Below are positions 19,218 through 27,779 of a DNA stretch of 64,000 bases, one piece after another (within the stretch, counting starts at the first letter, position 1; each line of letters starts with the position of its first letter). The position numbers and the translations under genes were made by a program. Origin of the DNA: Paenibacillus sp. yr247 (GTDB lineage: Bacteria; Bacillota; Bacilli; Paenibacillales; NBRC-103111). The notes below the pieces were generated by a model. The model was not told where the DNA came from. It ran no database searches and worked only from the letters and a program-made list of their open reading frames with translations. The stretch lies in assembly GCF_900103825.1 (NCBI RefSeq), contig NZ_FNIF01000006.1, positions 124,001 to 188,000 on the forward strand, in the 5' to 3' direction.

Positions 19218-20360
19218 ATGATGCATTTCGATTTGACGGCAGAGCAAACGATGATCCGAAATATGATTCATGATTTTGCAGAATCCGAGGTTGCCCCGGG
19301 GGCCATTGATAGAGACCGTACGGGAATATTTCCAAAGGAAATATTCGAAAAATTGGCAAAGCTCGAGCTTATGGGGCTTCCTTTCCCTGAACAATATGGG
19401 GGTGGAGGGGCAGATACAATAAGCTTTGCTATCGTCGTTGAAGAGCTAAGCCGAGGCTGCGCATCTACCGGAATCACCTACTCCGCTCATATTTCGTTGG
19501 GAGGAGCGCCAATTCATCTATATGGAAGTGAGGAGCAAAAGACCAATTTTTTAACTCCTCTATGTAAAGGGGAGTATCTGGGCGCTTTCGGGCTAACCGA
19601 GCCAGAGGCTGGGTCGGATGCTGGAGGAACTCGAACGTCTGCTGATCTTGATGGGGATGAATGGGTGATAAACGGCTCCAAATGTTTTATTACGAATGCC
19701 AGCTACGCGCAGAACCTCGTACTGACCGCTGTCACTGACAATTCCAAAGGAACAAACGGAATAAGTGCTTTTATCGTACCTACGGATACGCCTGGTTTTA
19801 CCGTACTTGATAACTATGAAAAAATGGGGCTTCACGCTTCCAATACAACGGAGCTAGTGCTTGATCAAGTGCGCGTACCCAGAGGCAACCTTTTGGGAAT
19901 TGAAGGCAATGGCTACAAACAGTTTTTGGCTGCTCTCGACGGAGGGAGAATCGGTATCGGCGCGATGGCTGTCGGCATAGCGCAAGGCGCATACGAGAAA
20001 TCTCTCCAATACGCCAAACAACGTAAACAATTCGGGCGCAATCTATCTGCATTTCAAGCCATTCAATTCAAACTGGCGGATATGGCTATGTATATTGAAA
20101 TAGCTCGTACCATGGTATATAAAGCAGCTTGGCTCAAGGATCAAGGAAGAAGATTTAAAAAGGAAGCGGCGATGGCTAAATTATTTGCTTCGGAGATGTG
20201 TATGAAAGTATGCGACCAAGCGGTTCAAATTCATGGTGGCTACGGCTACATGAGAGAGTATGAAGTGGAGCGCAGCATGCGTGATGCGAAGCTGTTGGAG
20301 ATTGGTGAAGGAACCTCGGAGATCCAGAGGATGGTGATTGCAAATCAAATTCTGGGGTGA
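19218..20360 (+). CDS. Acyl-CoA dehydrogenase (short/branched-chain type)
   Basis: A roughly 380-residue acyl-CoA dehydrogenase. GAFGLTEPEAGSDAGGTRT and CFITNASYAQ bind FAD and acyl-CoA; the C terminus carries QIHGGYGYMREYEVER and GEGTSEIQR, where Glu364 fits the usual catalytic base of short-chain and citronellyl-CoA-like enzymes. This differs from the dehydrogenase at 10.2 kb, so two chemically distinct oxidations are provided. Start choices GTG 19212, ATG 19218 and ATG 19221 are possible; 19218 has AGAAAGG eight bases before it. Confidence 0.9.
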   Translation: MMHFDLTAEQTMIRNMIHDFAESEVAPGAIDRDRTGIFPKEIFEKLAKLELMGLPFPEQYGGGGADTISFAIVVEELSRGCASTGITYSAHISLGGAPIHLYGSEEQKTNFLTPLCKGEYLGAFGLTEPEAGSDAGGTRTSADLDGDEWVINGSKCFITNASYAQNLVLTAVTDNSKGTNGISAFIVPTDTPGFTVLDNYEKMGLHASNTTELVLDQVRVPRGNLLGIEGNGYKQFLAALDGGRIGIGAMAVGIAQGAYEKSLQYAKQRKQFGRNLSAFQAIQFKLADMAMYIEIARTMVYKAAWLKDQGRRFKKEAAMAKLFASEMCMKVCDQAVQIHGGYGYMREYEVERSMRDAKLLEIGEGTSEIQRMVIANQILG

Positions 20361-20365
20361 AGAAC

Positions 20366-21148
20366 ATGGAAAAGTTAGTGTTGGTCTCCAAAAACAGTCA
20401 GGGGATTGCAGTCATAACTCTGAATCGGCCTCAAGCGGCAAATGCATTAAACATGCAGCTGCTGACTGAACTTCAAACCGTGCTTGCCGATTGCAGATCG
20501 GATACATCCGTTCGCTGTGTGATTATCATTGGTGAGGGCGATTCAGCATTCTGTGCAGGTGCCGACTTGAAAGAACGCGCTGGAATGAATGAGTCGGAAG
20601 TTCGTCATGCTGTTACGTTCATTCGTGAAACGATTAACGAAGTTGAAGCGCTCCCTAAGCCGGTCATTGCAGCCATCAACGGTGCGGCCTTTGGAGGAGG
20701 ACTGGAGCTGGCTCTCGCTTGTGATATCCGTATCGCAGTTAAGACAGCAAAGCTTGGTCTTACCGAAACGTCCCTGGGCATTATTCCGGGTGCCGGCGGA
20801 ACACAGCGATTGCCAAGGCTAGTGGGCATTGGACGGGCAAAAGAGTTGATTATTACGGCTAGACGAATTGTAGCTGACGAAGCGCTGCAGATCGGACTTG
20901 TTGCACATATCGCACCAGCCGGTAAAGTACTGGACAAAGCGATCGAATTAGCTGGCGAGATTGCCCGAAACGCTCCGATTGCTGTCACACAAGCCAAGCT
21001 CGCGATCAATAAGGGAGTGGATACCGACCTCCGAACCGGGTTGGCCATTGAGCAGCAGGCGTATGAGGCAACCATCTCGACTAAGGATCGCCTGGAAGGG
21101 CTGCAAGCATTTCGTGAAAAACGCCACCCGATATTTAAAGGGGAGTAA
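20366..21148 (+). CDS. Enoyl-CoA hydratase/isomerase family protein
   Basis: A 260-residue crotonase-family protein. FCAGADLKER is the first oxyanion-hole segment, NGAAFGGGLELALACD the second, and LTETSLGIIPGAGGTQRLPR holds the Glu and conserved PGAGGTQ turn. The sequence resembles methylglutaconyl-CoA hydratases (LiuC/AUH) as much as general enoyl-CoA hydratases, which agrees with a carboxylase beta gene next door. ATG at 20366 has GGGGTGA five bases upstream and starts five bases after the previous stop. Confidence 0.9.
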   Translation: MEKLVLVSKNSQGIAVITLNRPQAANALNMQLLTELQTVLADCRSDTSVRCVIIIGEGDSAFCAGADLKERAGMNESEVRHAVTFIRETINEVEALPKPVIAAINGAAFGGGLELALACDIRIAVKTAKLGLTETSLGIIPGAGGTQRLPRLVGIGRAKELIITARRIVADEALQIGLVAHIAPAGKVLDKAIELAGEIARNAPIAVTQAKLAINKGVDTDLRTGLAIEQQAYEATISTKDRLEGLQAFREKRHPIFKGE

Positions 21149-21153
21149 TCCAG

Positions 21154-22698
21154 ATGTCCAAAGAAATCGAATCGCAGAAAGACCTACTGCAAGAGCGGAT
21201 CGAACAGATCAAGAAGGGGGGCGCCCCCAAATATCATGAGAAAAATACGGAGCAGGGGAAGCTGTTCGTCCGCGACCGGCTTCAGCTGCTGTTTGATTCG
21301 GAATTCGAACTCGAGGATTCCTTATTTGCCAACTGTGTAGAGCATGACTTGCCTGCGGACGGAGTAGTAACGGTCATAGGGAAAATAAACGGACAGACGG
21401 TTTGCGTAATCGCGAATGATTCGACGGTCAAAGCGGGTTCGTGGGGGGCCAGGACGGTAGAAAAGATGATTCGCATGCAGGAAACCGCGGACAAAATGCG
21501 GGTGCCACTCCTTTACCTCGTCGATTCGGCGGGCGCACGGATTACGGACCAGGTTGAGATGTATCCAGGACGGCGGGGTGCCGGAAGGATTTTTTATAAT
21601 CAGGTAAAGCTATCGGGGAAAATCCCGCAGATCTGTATTTTATTCGGACCATCTGCGGCAGGAGGCGCCTATATTCCGGCGTTTTGCGATATTGTGATTA
21701 TGGTCGAGGGCAATGCTTCGATGTACCTCGGCTCCCCGCGGATCGTAGAAATCGTTACAGGGGAAAAGGCAACCTTGGAGCAGCTGGGCGGCGCCAAAAT
21801 GCATTGCTCCGTATCAGGCTGCGGCGATGTACTCGCTCATAGTGAAGAAGAAGCAATTGCGCTTGCCAGGGACTATCTCGCTTTTTTTCCAGCTAATTTT
21901 ACCGAAAAACCGCCTGTTTGCGAACCGCAACCTCCGAAAGATCTGGAAAAAACACTGGAAGAGATTATCCCTGAGAATCAGTATACGGCGTTTGATATGT
22001 TCGACCTCATTGATCGGATTATCGATGAAGACTCCTTTTTTGAAATGAAGAAGCTGTTCGCTAAAGAACTCATTACCGGATTAGCGCGACTTAACGGGAA
22101 GCCGGTAGGGATCATTGCCAATCAGCCGCGTGTGAAGGGTGGCATTTTATTCCACGATTCTGCGGACAAAGCCGCCAAATTTATTTGTTTGTGCGACGCC
22201 TTTCACATTCCCCTTCTGTTTCTGGCGGATGTTCCCGGCTTTATGGTTGGCACCAGAGTAGAGCAGGCGGGCATTATTCGGCATGGCGCAAAAATGATTT
22301 CCGCCGTTTCCGAAGCAACGGTCCCTAAAATTTCGATTATTGTCCGCAAAGCCTACGGAGCAGGCTTGTATGCCATGGCCGGGCCTGCGTTCGAGCCCGA
22401 TTGCTGCCTCGCCCTGCCTTCGGCGCAAATTGCCGTTATGGGACCTGAAGCGGCGGTCAACGCGGTGTATGCGAATAAAATCGCCGAGTTGCCGGAATCG
22501 GAACGGGCGGATTTCATCTCAAGTAAGCGGGAAGAATACAGAAAAGATATAGACTTGTACCGCCTAGCCTCCGATATGGTTATAGACGGGATTATTCCTG
22601 CCAATACCTTGCGAAGCGAATTAATCAAACGGTTTGAGGCATATTCCTCAAAAAGCGTCGTAATTTCAGATCGAAAGCATCCGGTTTATCCGGTTTAA
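21154..22698 (+). CDS. Acyl-CoA carboxylase, carboxyltransferase (beta) subunit
   Basis: A 514-residue carboxyltransferase of the methylcrotonyl-, geranyl- or propionyl-CoA carboxylase type. LVDSAGARI, FGPSAAGGAYIPAFCD and SPRIVEIVTGE form the N-terminal half; VKGGILFHDSADKAAKFI, DVPGFMVGTRVEQAGIIRHG and RKAYGAGLYAMAGPAFEPD form the C-terminal half. A neighbouring enoyl-CoA hydratase and acyl-CoA dehydrogenase favour a methylcrotonyl- or geranyl-like substrate. The biotin carboxylase/biotin-carrier subunit it needs is not in this window. The gap to the preceding gene is five bases; a terminator follows. Confidence 0.9.
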   Translation: MSKEIESQKDLLQERIEQIKKGGAPKYHEKNTEQGKLFVRDRLQLLFDSEFELEDSLFANCVEHDLPADGVVTVIGKINGQTVCVIANDSTVKAGSWGARTVEKMIRMQETADKMRVPLLYLVDSAGARITDQVEMYPGRRGAGRIFYNQVKLSGKIPQICILFGPSAAGGAYIPAFCDIVIMVEGNASMYLGSPRIVEIVTGEKATLEQLGGAKMHCSVSGCGDVLAHSEEEAIALARDYLAFFPANFTEKPPVCEPQPPKDLEKTLEEIIPENQYTAFDMFDLIDRIIDEDSFFEMKKLFAKELITGLARLNGKPVGIIANQPRVKGGILFHDSADKAAKFICLCDAFHIPLLFLADVPGFMVGTRVEQAGIIRHGAKMISAVSEATVPKISIIVRKAYGAGLYAMAGPAFEPDCCLALPSAQIAVMGPEAAVNAVYANKIAELPESERADFISSKREEYRKDIDLYRLASDMVIDGIIPANTLRSELIKRFEAYSSKSVVISDRKHPVYPV

Positions 22699-22769
22699 AC
22701 CTGCTCCAAGAGGCAAATACGTTTCGGCTTCGTTTGCCAGTCAGCTTCTTGAGGTTATCAACGAGCTAG

Positions 22770-22812
22770 AAAAGGGGCAAGTCGAATGTAATCATTCACC
22801 GCCCCTTTTTGC
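22770..22812 (+). terminator. Terminator of the Atu-like operon
   Basis: AAAAGGGGC (22770-22778) pairs with GCCCCTTTTT (22801-22810) over a 22-base loop, ending in a T run. It lies 70 bases after the carboxylase stop. Confidence 0.75.
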
Positions 22813-22877
22813 TGTTCAAGGTCGAAATGCAGGCGGAAAACTAATGTGACTACTTAGAAGATTTACTAGTTTTGTTT

Positions 22878-22889
22878 GAAAACGTTTCC
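22878..22889. promoter_or_regulatory. LacI-family/cre-like operator upstream of the first LacI gene
   Basis: GAAAACGTTTCC is a near-palindrome of the AACGTT core type bound by LacI-family proteins, 58 bases before the first LacI start. It could serve autoregulation or CcpA. Related sites occur at 24008, 24121, 24164 and 25272. Confidence 0.5.
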
Positions 22890-22947
22890 GTAATTACTGG
22901 AACAAAGTGATACAAATAATTTGCAAGTACAGCGGAGTGATAGAAAA

Positions 22948-23961
22948 ATGGCAGCTACAATTAAAGATATTGCTAAAATGGCCGGTGTTTCTATAACGAC
23001 GGTGTCTAGAGCATTAAATAACCATACGGATGTCAATAGAAATACATATAAAAAAATAATAAAGATAGCTAAACAACTGAATTATCAGCCCAACTCTTCT
23101 GCCAGAAACCTTGTGCTAAAAAAGACCAACACCATTGGGTTAGTTATTTCGGGATTAACAACAAGAAGTGGGCATCATTTTATTTACGATGTGATTTGTG
23201 GGATTAATGAACAGGCAAAATTAAGAAACTATGATGTGCTTCTAATTGGCACATCCACCCAACAACAAAAGGAGATCAGTTTCAAAGATCTGTGCTTAAA
23301 GCGTAACTTTGATGGAGTCATATTGGCGGGTGTGCGCACTGGTGATCCGTATATCGAGCAAGCGATGCAATCTGATATACCCACGGTCATAATGGGAGTT
23401 CCAGTCGCTACTGCTTTTTGTGGAAGTGTTGTCACAGAAGACGTGTCTGGAGCATTTTCGGCAGTACAACATTTAATTGATTTTGGCCATCGACACATCT
23501 TATTCATTAATGGTCACAAAGAAACTGTCGTAAGTCAATTCCGACTAGAAGGATACATTAAAGCACTGAATAAGAACGGTATTCCGTATAATGACAATTA
23601 TGTCGCTCATGCTAATTTTGAAATCGAAGGCGGATCGCAAGCGTTAGAAAGTTTGTTGAGTCACAATCCAGAGGCAACGGCCGTATTCTGTGCTAGTGAT
23701 TTGATGGCTTACGGTGCCATGATGAAGTGTATGGAGTTGGGATTCAAGGTACCTGATGATATATCGATCATAGGCTTCGATGGCATTGATATTACGGAAA
23801 TTGTAAAACCTTGTTTGACTACCATTTATCAGGATCGTTGGCAAATGGGGATATCCGCTGTAAATATGCTGCTGGAGCTGCTTGGTGGGAGTGAAGGATA
23901 TATCCGTTTCATGTCGCCCAAACTGGTGATTCGAGAAAGTACAAAAATGTTGATAAAGTAA
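22948..23961 (+). CDS. LacI family transcriptional regulator 1
   Basis: A 337-residue repressor. The N-terminal helix-turn-helix is ATIKDIAKMAGVSITTVSRA with hinge YQPNSSARNL near residue 50; the rest is a periplasmic-binding-protein-like sensor (TIGLVISGL, VFCASDLMAYG, IIGFDGIDI). ATG 22948 is used, with GGAGTG eight bases before; a TTG nine codons upstream lacks support. It resembles the second LacI gene downstream but is visibly AT-richer, so the pair are old paralogues or have different histories. Probable target: the sugar operon starting at 25366, or its own promoter. Confidence 0.9.
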   Translation: MAATIKDIAKMAGVSITTVSRALNNHTDVNRNTYKKIIKIAKQLNYQPNSSARNLVLKKTNTIGLVISGLTTRSGHHFIYDVICGINEQAKLRNYDVLLIGTSTQQQKEISFKDLCLKRNFDGVILAGVRTGDPYIEQAMQSDIPTVIMGVPVATAFCGSVVTEDVSGAFSAVQHLIDFGHRHILFINGHKETVVSQFRLEGYIKALNKNGIPYNDNYVAHANFEIEGGSQALESLLSHNPEATAVFCASDLMAYGAMMKCMELGFKVPDDISIIGFDGIDITEIVKPCLTTIYQDRWQMGISAVNMLLELLGGSEGYIRFMSPKLVIRESTKMLIK

Positions 23962-24007
23962 TAAGGGGGTGATTACTTACCTATTGCAGCCCTTTTTTTG
24001 AATATAA

Positions 24008-24022
24008 TGAAAACGTTTCGGT
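24008..24022. promoter_or_regulatory. LacI-family operator
   Basis: TGAAAACGTTTCGGT, with an AAACGTTT core, lies between the two LacI genes and 180 bases before the second one's start. It matches the sites at 24164 and 25272. Confidence 0.5.
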
Positions 24023-24120
24023 TTTTTGTTCCGATTTTGTAAAATTAATCGTGGAGGTAGATCTAATTGCTAGGAGAACAAAGTGTAAAAAAATCTCCTA
24101 GAGAGTAAAATAAAATGCTT

Positions 24121-24134
24121 GCAAACGCTTTCGG
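24121..24134. promoter_or_regulatory. LacI-family/cre-like operator
   Basis: GCAAACGCTTTCGG, a CG-centred half-palindrome, lies 63 bases before the second LacI start and could bind CcpA or a LacI protein. Confidence 0.4.
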
Positions 24135-24163
24135 TAATGTTTTATAATTGGTTTGCAAGTAAT

Positions 24164-24177
24164 CCGAAACGTTTCGG
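24164..24177. promoter_or_regulatory. Perfect 14-base LacI operator
   Basis: CCGAAACGTTTCGG is a perfect palindrome 19 bases upstream of the TTG start of the second LacI gene. The position indicates autorepression by blocking the promoter. The related site CCAAAACGTTTCGG stands before the solute-binding protein gene. Confidence 0.7.
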
Positions 24178-24196
24178 AAAAGTGAGGAAAGGTGCC

Positions 24197-25231
24197 TTGA
24201 TTACAATCAAAGATTTGGCCAGAACTGCTGGCGTTTCCGTCACTACTGTTTCCCGGGCGTTGAATGGCTACAACGATGTGAGCGAGGAGACCCGAAGGAA
24301 AATAAAGCGGGTCGCCGAGGAATTAAATTACCGCCCGAACGTGATCGCTCGGAGCTTGGTGACGAAGAAATCGCGAACGATCGGTGTTATCCTGTCGGAA
24401 ATTAACCGTGCAGGGGCCAAGGATGCTCTGGCGTACGAAACCCTCTGCGGTATCAATGACCGGACATCTGAACTAGATTACGACATTCTGCTGTTCAGCA
24501 CCAATCCCAAGAAGCAGCTCTCCAAGTCATATGCGGATTTGTGCAAGGAGCGAAACGTTGCAGGAGCGATCATTTCCGGCCTGCGTGTTCACGATCAATA
24601 CCTTCATGAGGTCACTCATGACACAAACTTTCCGTGCGTGCTGATTGACATTCCCTCAGCAGGAACCAATCTCGGCCACGTGACCACAGATAACGTTCAG
24701 GGCGCAGGAATCGCCGTCCGGCATCTGCTAGAACTGGGACACCGGAATATCGCCATGATCAATGGCCATAATGATGCCGCTGTCAGTCGGGAGCGTTTGA
24801 AGGGGTACCACCAAGAGCTTGAGAAGAGCGGCATTGCCTTCCGGCCCGAATTCGTATATAACGGCAATTTTTCGGAAGAAGGCGGCTGCGAGGCCATGCA
24901 TCAAATTTTGCTGAATCAACCGGAGGTGACGGCAGTATTCTCCGCCAGCGACCTGATGGTGCTCGGTGCATTGCGGGCCGTGGAACGAAGCGGTGGGAGG
25001 GTCCCTGAAACGATCTCAATCGTCGGCTTTGACGATATTGCGATTGCTTCGTACTGCTCGCCTAGATTGACGACAATCCGGCAGGATAAGTACGAAATGG
25101 GTTATCAATCGGCACAACTACTGATTGACATGCTGGAAGGCAGAAACATAAACCGCAAAATTGTTCTGAACACCGAACTGATTGTCCGCGAGAGCGTAAT
25201 GCCAAACATAAAGCCTTCACGAAATAGCTAA
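24197..25231 (+). CDS. LacI family transcriptional regulator 2
   Basis: A 344-residue LacI repressor. HTH: ITIKDLARTAGVSVTTVSRA, hinge YRPNVIARSL, sensor domain with VFSASDLMVLGAL and IVGFDDIAIASY. The start is TTG at 24197, chosen because the HTH of LacI proteins begins within the first few residues and GAGGAAAGG lies just upstream; frames further upstream would run through the operator at 24164. It directly precedes the sugar-transporter operon, whose promoter region carries the same operator, so it most likely controls that operon in response to the transported sugar. Confidence 0.9.
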   Translation: MITIKDLARTAGVSVTTVSRALNGYNDVSEETRRKIKRVAEELNYRPNVIARSLVTKKSRTIGVILSEINRAGAKDALAYETLCGINDRTSELDYDILLFSTNPKKQLSKSYADLCKERNVAGAIISGLRVHDQYLHEVTHDTNFPCVLIDIPSAGTNLGHVTTDNVQGAGIAVRHLLELGHRNIAMINGHNDAAVSRERLKGYHQELEKSGIAFRPEFVYNGNFSEEGGCEAMHQILLNQPEVTAVFSASDLMVLGALRAVERSGGRVPETISIVGFDDIAIASYCSPRLTTIRQDKYEMGYQSAQLLIDMLEGRNINRKIVLNTELIVRESVMPNIKPSRNS

Positions 25232-25271
25232 GGGCGATTTTTTATCGGTTGTTATTTTTTGCTGCATAAAA

Positions 25272-25284
25272 CCAAAACGTTTCG
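25272..25284. promoter_or_regulatory. LacI operator before the sugar ABC operon
   Basis: CCAAAACGTTTCG(G) matches the palindrome at 24164 with one substitution and lies about 80 bases before the solute-binding protein start, the expected place for repression of the operon by the adjacent LacI protein. Confidence 0.65.
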
Positions 25285-25365
25285 GTCACACAAATAAGAT
25301 ATTTGAGGCTGTGCATTTCCGGAAGCCTTTAAATATAAAATCTCAACCATGAGGAGTGTTCAAGG

Positions 25366-26703
25366 ATGACGAAGAGGGGACATGCAGTTTTAGCACTAGG
25401 TATCGCATTTGCTCTTACCGTGACGGGCTGCAGTACAGGCGAGAAATCCGATTCAGGCGCTAGTGCTACAACCAGTCCGTCTGGTGGATCGAACGGCAGT
25501 TCGCAGAAGGAAGTCAAGCTGCGTATCGGTACTTGGGAAGGCGGGGACGGCCTCAAAATTCAACAGCAAATCGCGGATAACTACAAAAAGACACACAGCA
25601 ATGCTAGCATCTCCATCGAATCGGTGCCAGATCAGTACGGAACCAAGCTATTGACCCAGATCGCGGCTGGTCAAGCGCCGGATATTTTCCAAATCGGCGA
25701 CGGCGATGTCAGTATGTTCATGAAAAAAGGAGCGCTTGAAGATCTTACACCGTTTATTAAAAGCGGCAACGGCATTAAAGTTGAAGATTATTATCAAAGT
25801 GTACTTGATGTAGGTAAACTGAACGGCAAATACTATACGTTACCGAAAGACTATTCAGATATTGCGGTATATTACAACAAGAAAATGTTCGACGCTGCGA
25901 ATGTTCCTTATCCGAAAGCAGGGTGGACTTGGGATCAGTTTTATGACACCGCAAAGAAGCTGACCCTAAAAGATAACGACAAATATACGCAATGGGGCGT
26001 TAACTTGCCAGGGGGTTGGGTTCGCGCAATTTTGCCTATGATTAATTCATATGGTGGAAGCGTTATCAGCCCGGATGGCAATAAAATCGACGGCTACATG
26101 AACAGCGACGGCACTGTCAAAGCGCTTCAGATGTACCAGGATATGTACCAGAAGGACCATATTTCACCGTCCAGCACGGAAAGTCAGGCATTAAAAGGTG
26201 TTGACCTATTCGGCGCAGGCAAAGTGGCGATGAGCATAACCGGCAGATGGCCAGTGGAGAACTATAAGAAAAACAACGAGCTATCCTTCGGAGTTGTTCA
26301 AATGCCTGTTGGCCCGAGCGGTGCAGCGAATACGATTTGCTATGCAGGTTACGGCCTATATTCGAAATCGTCGAACAAAGAGGCGGCCTGGGATTACCTG
26401 AAATATTTGACTGGTCCGGAAGGACAGGAGCTGATGGCTGCGCACGCATTCACAGCCGTGAAGTCGACGGCGGAGAAGCTTGGGCAAACCAACGACCCAG
26501 TGTTGAAACCGTTCCTTGACGATATCCCGAATATCAAGGACTTCCCGGAAAAGGTGAGCCCATTCTTCGGAGTCTCAGGCGGCAAATCACTGCAGACAGT
26601 TATGGACAAAATGATGATCGGCAAACCGATCGACGTCAAAAGCGAACTGGATGCTGCTGCCAAGCAGGGTGACAAGGATCTGCAAGCAGCAAAATCCGAA
26701 TAA
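25366..26703 (+). CDS. Sugar ABC transporter, solute-binding lipoprotein (CUT1)
   Basis: A 445-residue family 1 extracellular solute-binding protein. The signal peptide ends in LTVTGC with Cys22 as the lipid-modified residue, followed by a Ser/Gly/Thr-rich linker. The mature part shows IAAGQAPDIFQIGDGD, YTLPKDYSDIAVYYNKKMFD and GKVAMSITGRWP, typical of oligosaccharide binders. The two permease genes follow; no ATPase gene is present, as usual for CUT1 systems that share an MsmX-type ATPase. GAGGAG precedes the ATG. Confidence 0.92.
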   Translation: MTKRGHAVLALGIAFALTVTGCSTGEKSDSGASATTSPSGGSNGSSQKEVKLRIGTWEGGDGLKIQQQIADNYKKTHSNASISIESVPDQYGTKLLTQIAAGQAPDIFQIGDGDVSMFMKKGALEDLTPFIKSGNGIKVEDYYQSVLDVGKLNGKYYTLPKDYSDIAVYYNKKMFDAANVPYPKAGWTWDQFYDTAKKLTLKDNDKYTQWGVNLPGGWVRAILPMINSYGGSVISPDGNKIDGYMNSDGTVKALQMYQDMYQKDHISPSSTESQALKGVDLFGAGKVAMSITGRWPVENYKKNNELSFGVVQMPVGPSGAANTICYAGYGLYSKSSNKEAAWDYLKYLTGPEGQELMAAHAFTAVKSTAEKLGQTNDPVLKPFLDDIPNIKDFPEKVSPFFGVSGGKSLQTVMDKMMIGKPIDVKSELDAAAKQGDKDLQAAKSE

Positions 26704-26742
26704 CTCGCAGTTGGGAAACAAGAATACCCGATTTCTATGGGG

Positions 26743-26774
26743 CGGGAAGGACAATAAGGGCTTCCCGTCTTTTC
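26743..26774 (+). terminator. Intercistronic hairpin after the binding-protein gene
   Basis: CGGGAAG (26743-26749) pairs with CTTCCCG (26761-26767), then TCTTTTCT. A leaky terminator here would yield more binding protein than permease, common in such operons. Confidence 0.6.
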
Positions 26775-26824
26775 TATTCTGCAACGCCATAACAAAAATG
26801 GCTACAAACGCTTGAGGTGATGAA

Positions 26825-27775
26825 ATGAGCAAGCAGGCGAACACGGAATTTTTCATTGAAACTGACAGTGTACGTAAAAAAATATGGTTGAACGCAACGC
26901 GCAAAGAGGCACTATGGTTTTACCTGTTAATCTCGCCATGGCTAATTGGGTTTATTTGTTTCATACTCGGGCCGATGATCGCCTCGTTTATCATTAGTTT
27001 GACGAAATGGGATTTGCTGACACCTGCGAAATTTGTAGGCTTCAAAAACTATTCCAAAGCACTCAATCAGGATCCATTATTTTGGCAGTCGCTTAAAGTG
27101 ACGGTTATTTATTCAATCTTTTCCGTGCCCCTTGGGCTGATCTTCTCCTTGGCGCTTGCTCTGCTGCTCAATCAGGCGGCATGGGGAATTCGGTTATTCC
27201 GCACCATCTTCTATATGCCTGCCGTAGTAAGCGGCGTATCCGTCATGGTGCTTTGGATGTGGATTTTCAATCCGCAAATTGGATTATTAAATACAATGCT
27301 CGGGTACATCGGCATTAACGGGCCTGGGTGGATTTTCGACCCCAATTGGGCGATGCCGTCCTTGATCATTATGAGTCTTTGGGGTATTGGCGGCGGAATG
27401 ATAGTTTGGTTGGCTGGTCTGAAAGGGATTTCTCCTTCACTATATGAAGCGGCGAATCTAGACGGGGCGAACGCATGGCAGAAGTTCCGGAATGTTACGG
27501 TTCCAATGCTTACGCCGACTATTTTCTTTAACTTGATTATGGGTATTGTCGGCGCTCTGCAAACCTTCGGTCAGGCTTATGTCATGACCAAAGGGGGGCC
27601 AATGAATTCAACCCTTTTCTACAACTACTATCTGTTTCAGCATGCGTTTGAGAACTTCAATATGGGTTACGCTTCGGCGCTCGCGTGGTTCTTGTTCCTG
27701 ATTATCCTGATGCTCACGCTATTTGTAGTGAAATCGTCGGACGTATGGGTATATTACGAAGGGGAAAGGAAGTGA
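26825..27775 (+). CDS. Sugar ABC transporter permease (MalF/UgpA type)
   Basis: A 316-residue inner-membrane permease with six helices, the first being FYLLISPWLIGFICFILGP. The cytoplasmic loop YEAANLDGANAWQKFRNVTV is the EAA motif that contacts the ATPase. It pairs with the MalG-type protein five bases downstream. GAGGTGATGAA precedes the ATG. Confidence 0.92.
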   Translation: MSKQANTEFFIETDSVRKKIWLNATRKEALWFYLLISPWLIGFICFILGPMIASFIISLTKWDLLTPAKFVGFKNYSKALNQDPLFWQSLKVTVIYSIFSVPLGLIFSLALALLLNQAAWGIRLFRTIFYMPAVVSGVSVMVLWMWIFNPQIGLLNTMLGYIGINGPGWIFDPNWAMPSLIIMSLWGIGGGMIVWLAGLKGISPSLYEAANLDGANAWQKFRNVTVPMLTPTIFFNLIMGIVGALQTFGQAYVMTKGGPMNSTLFYNYYLFQHAFENFNMGYASALAWFLFLIILMLTLFVVKSSDVWVYYEGERK

Positions 27776-27779
27776 CGGC

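Noticed and set aside
20605-21075. Minus-strand 156-codon frame opposite enoyl-CoA hydratase
   Set aside because: Ala/Ser/Pro-rich reverse image of a GC-rich coding strand; no start signal or family motif.
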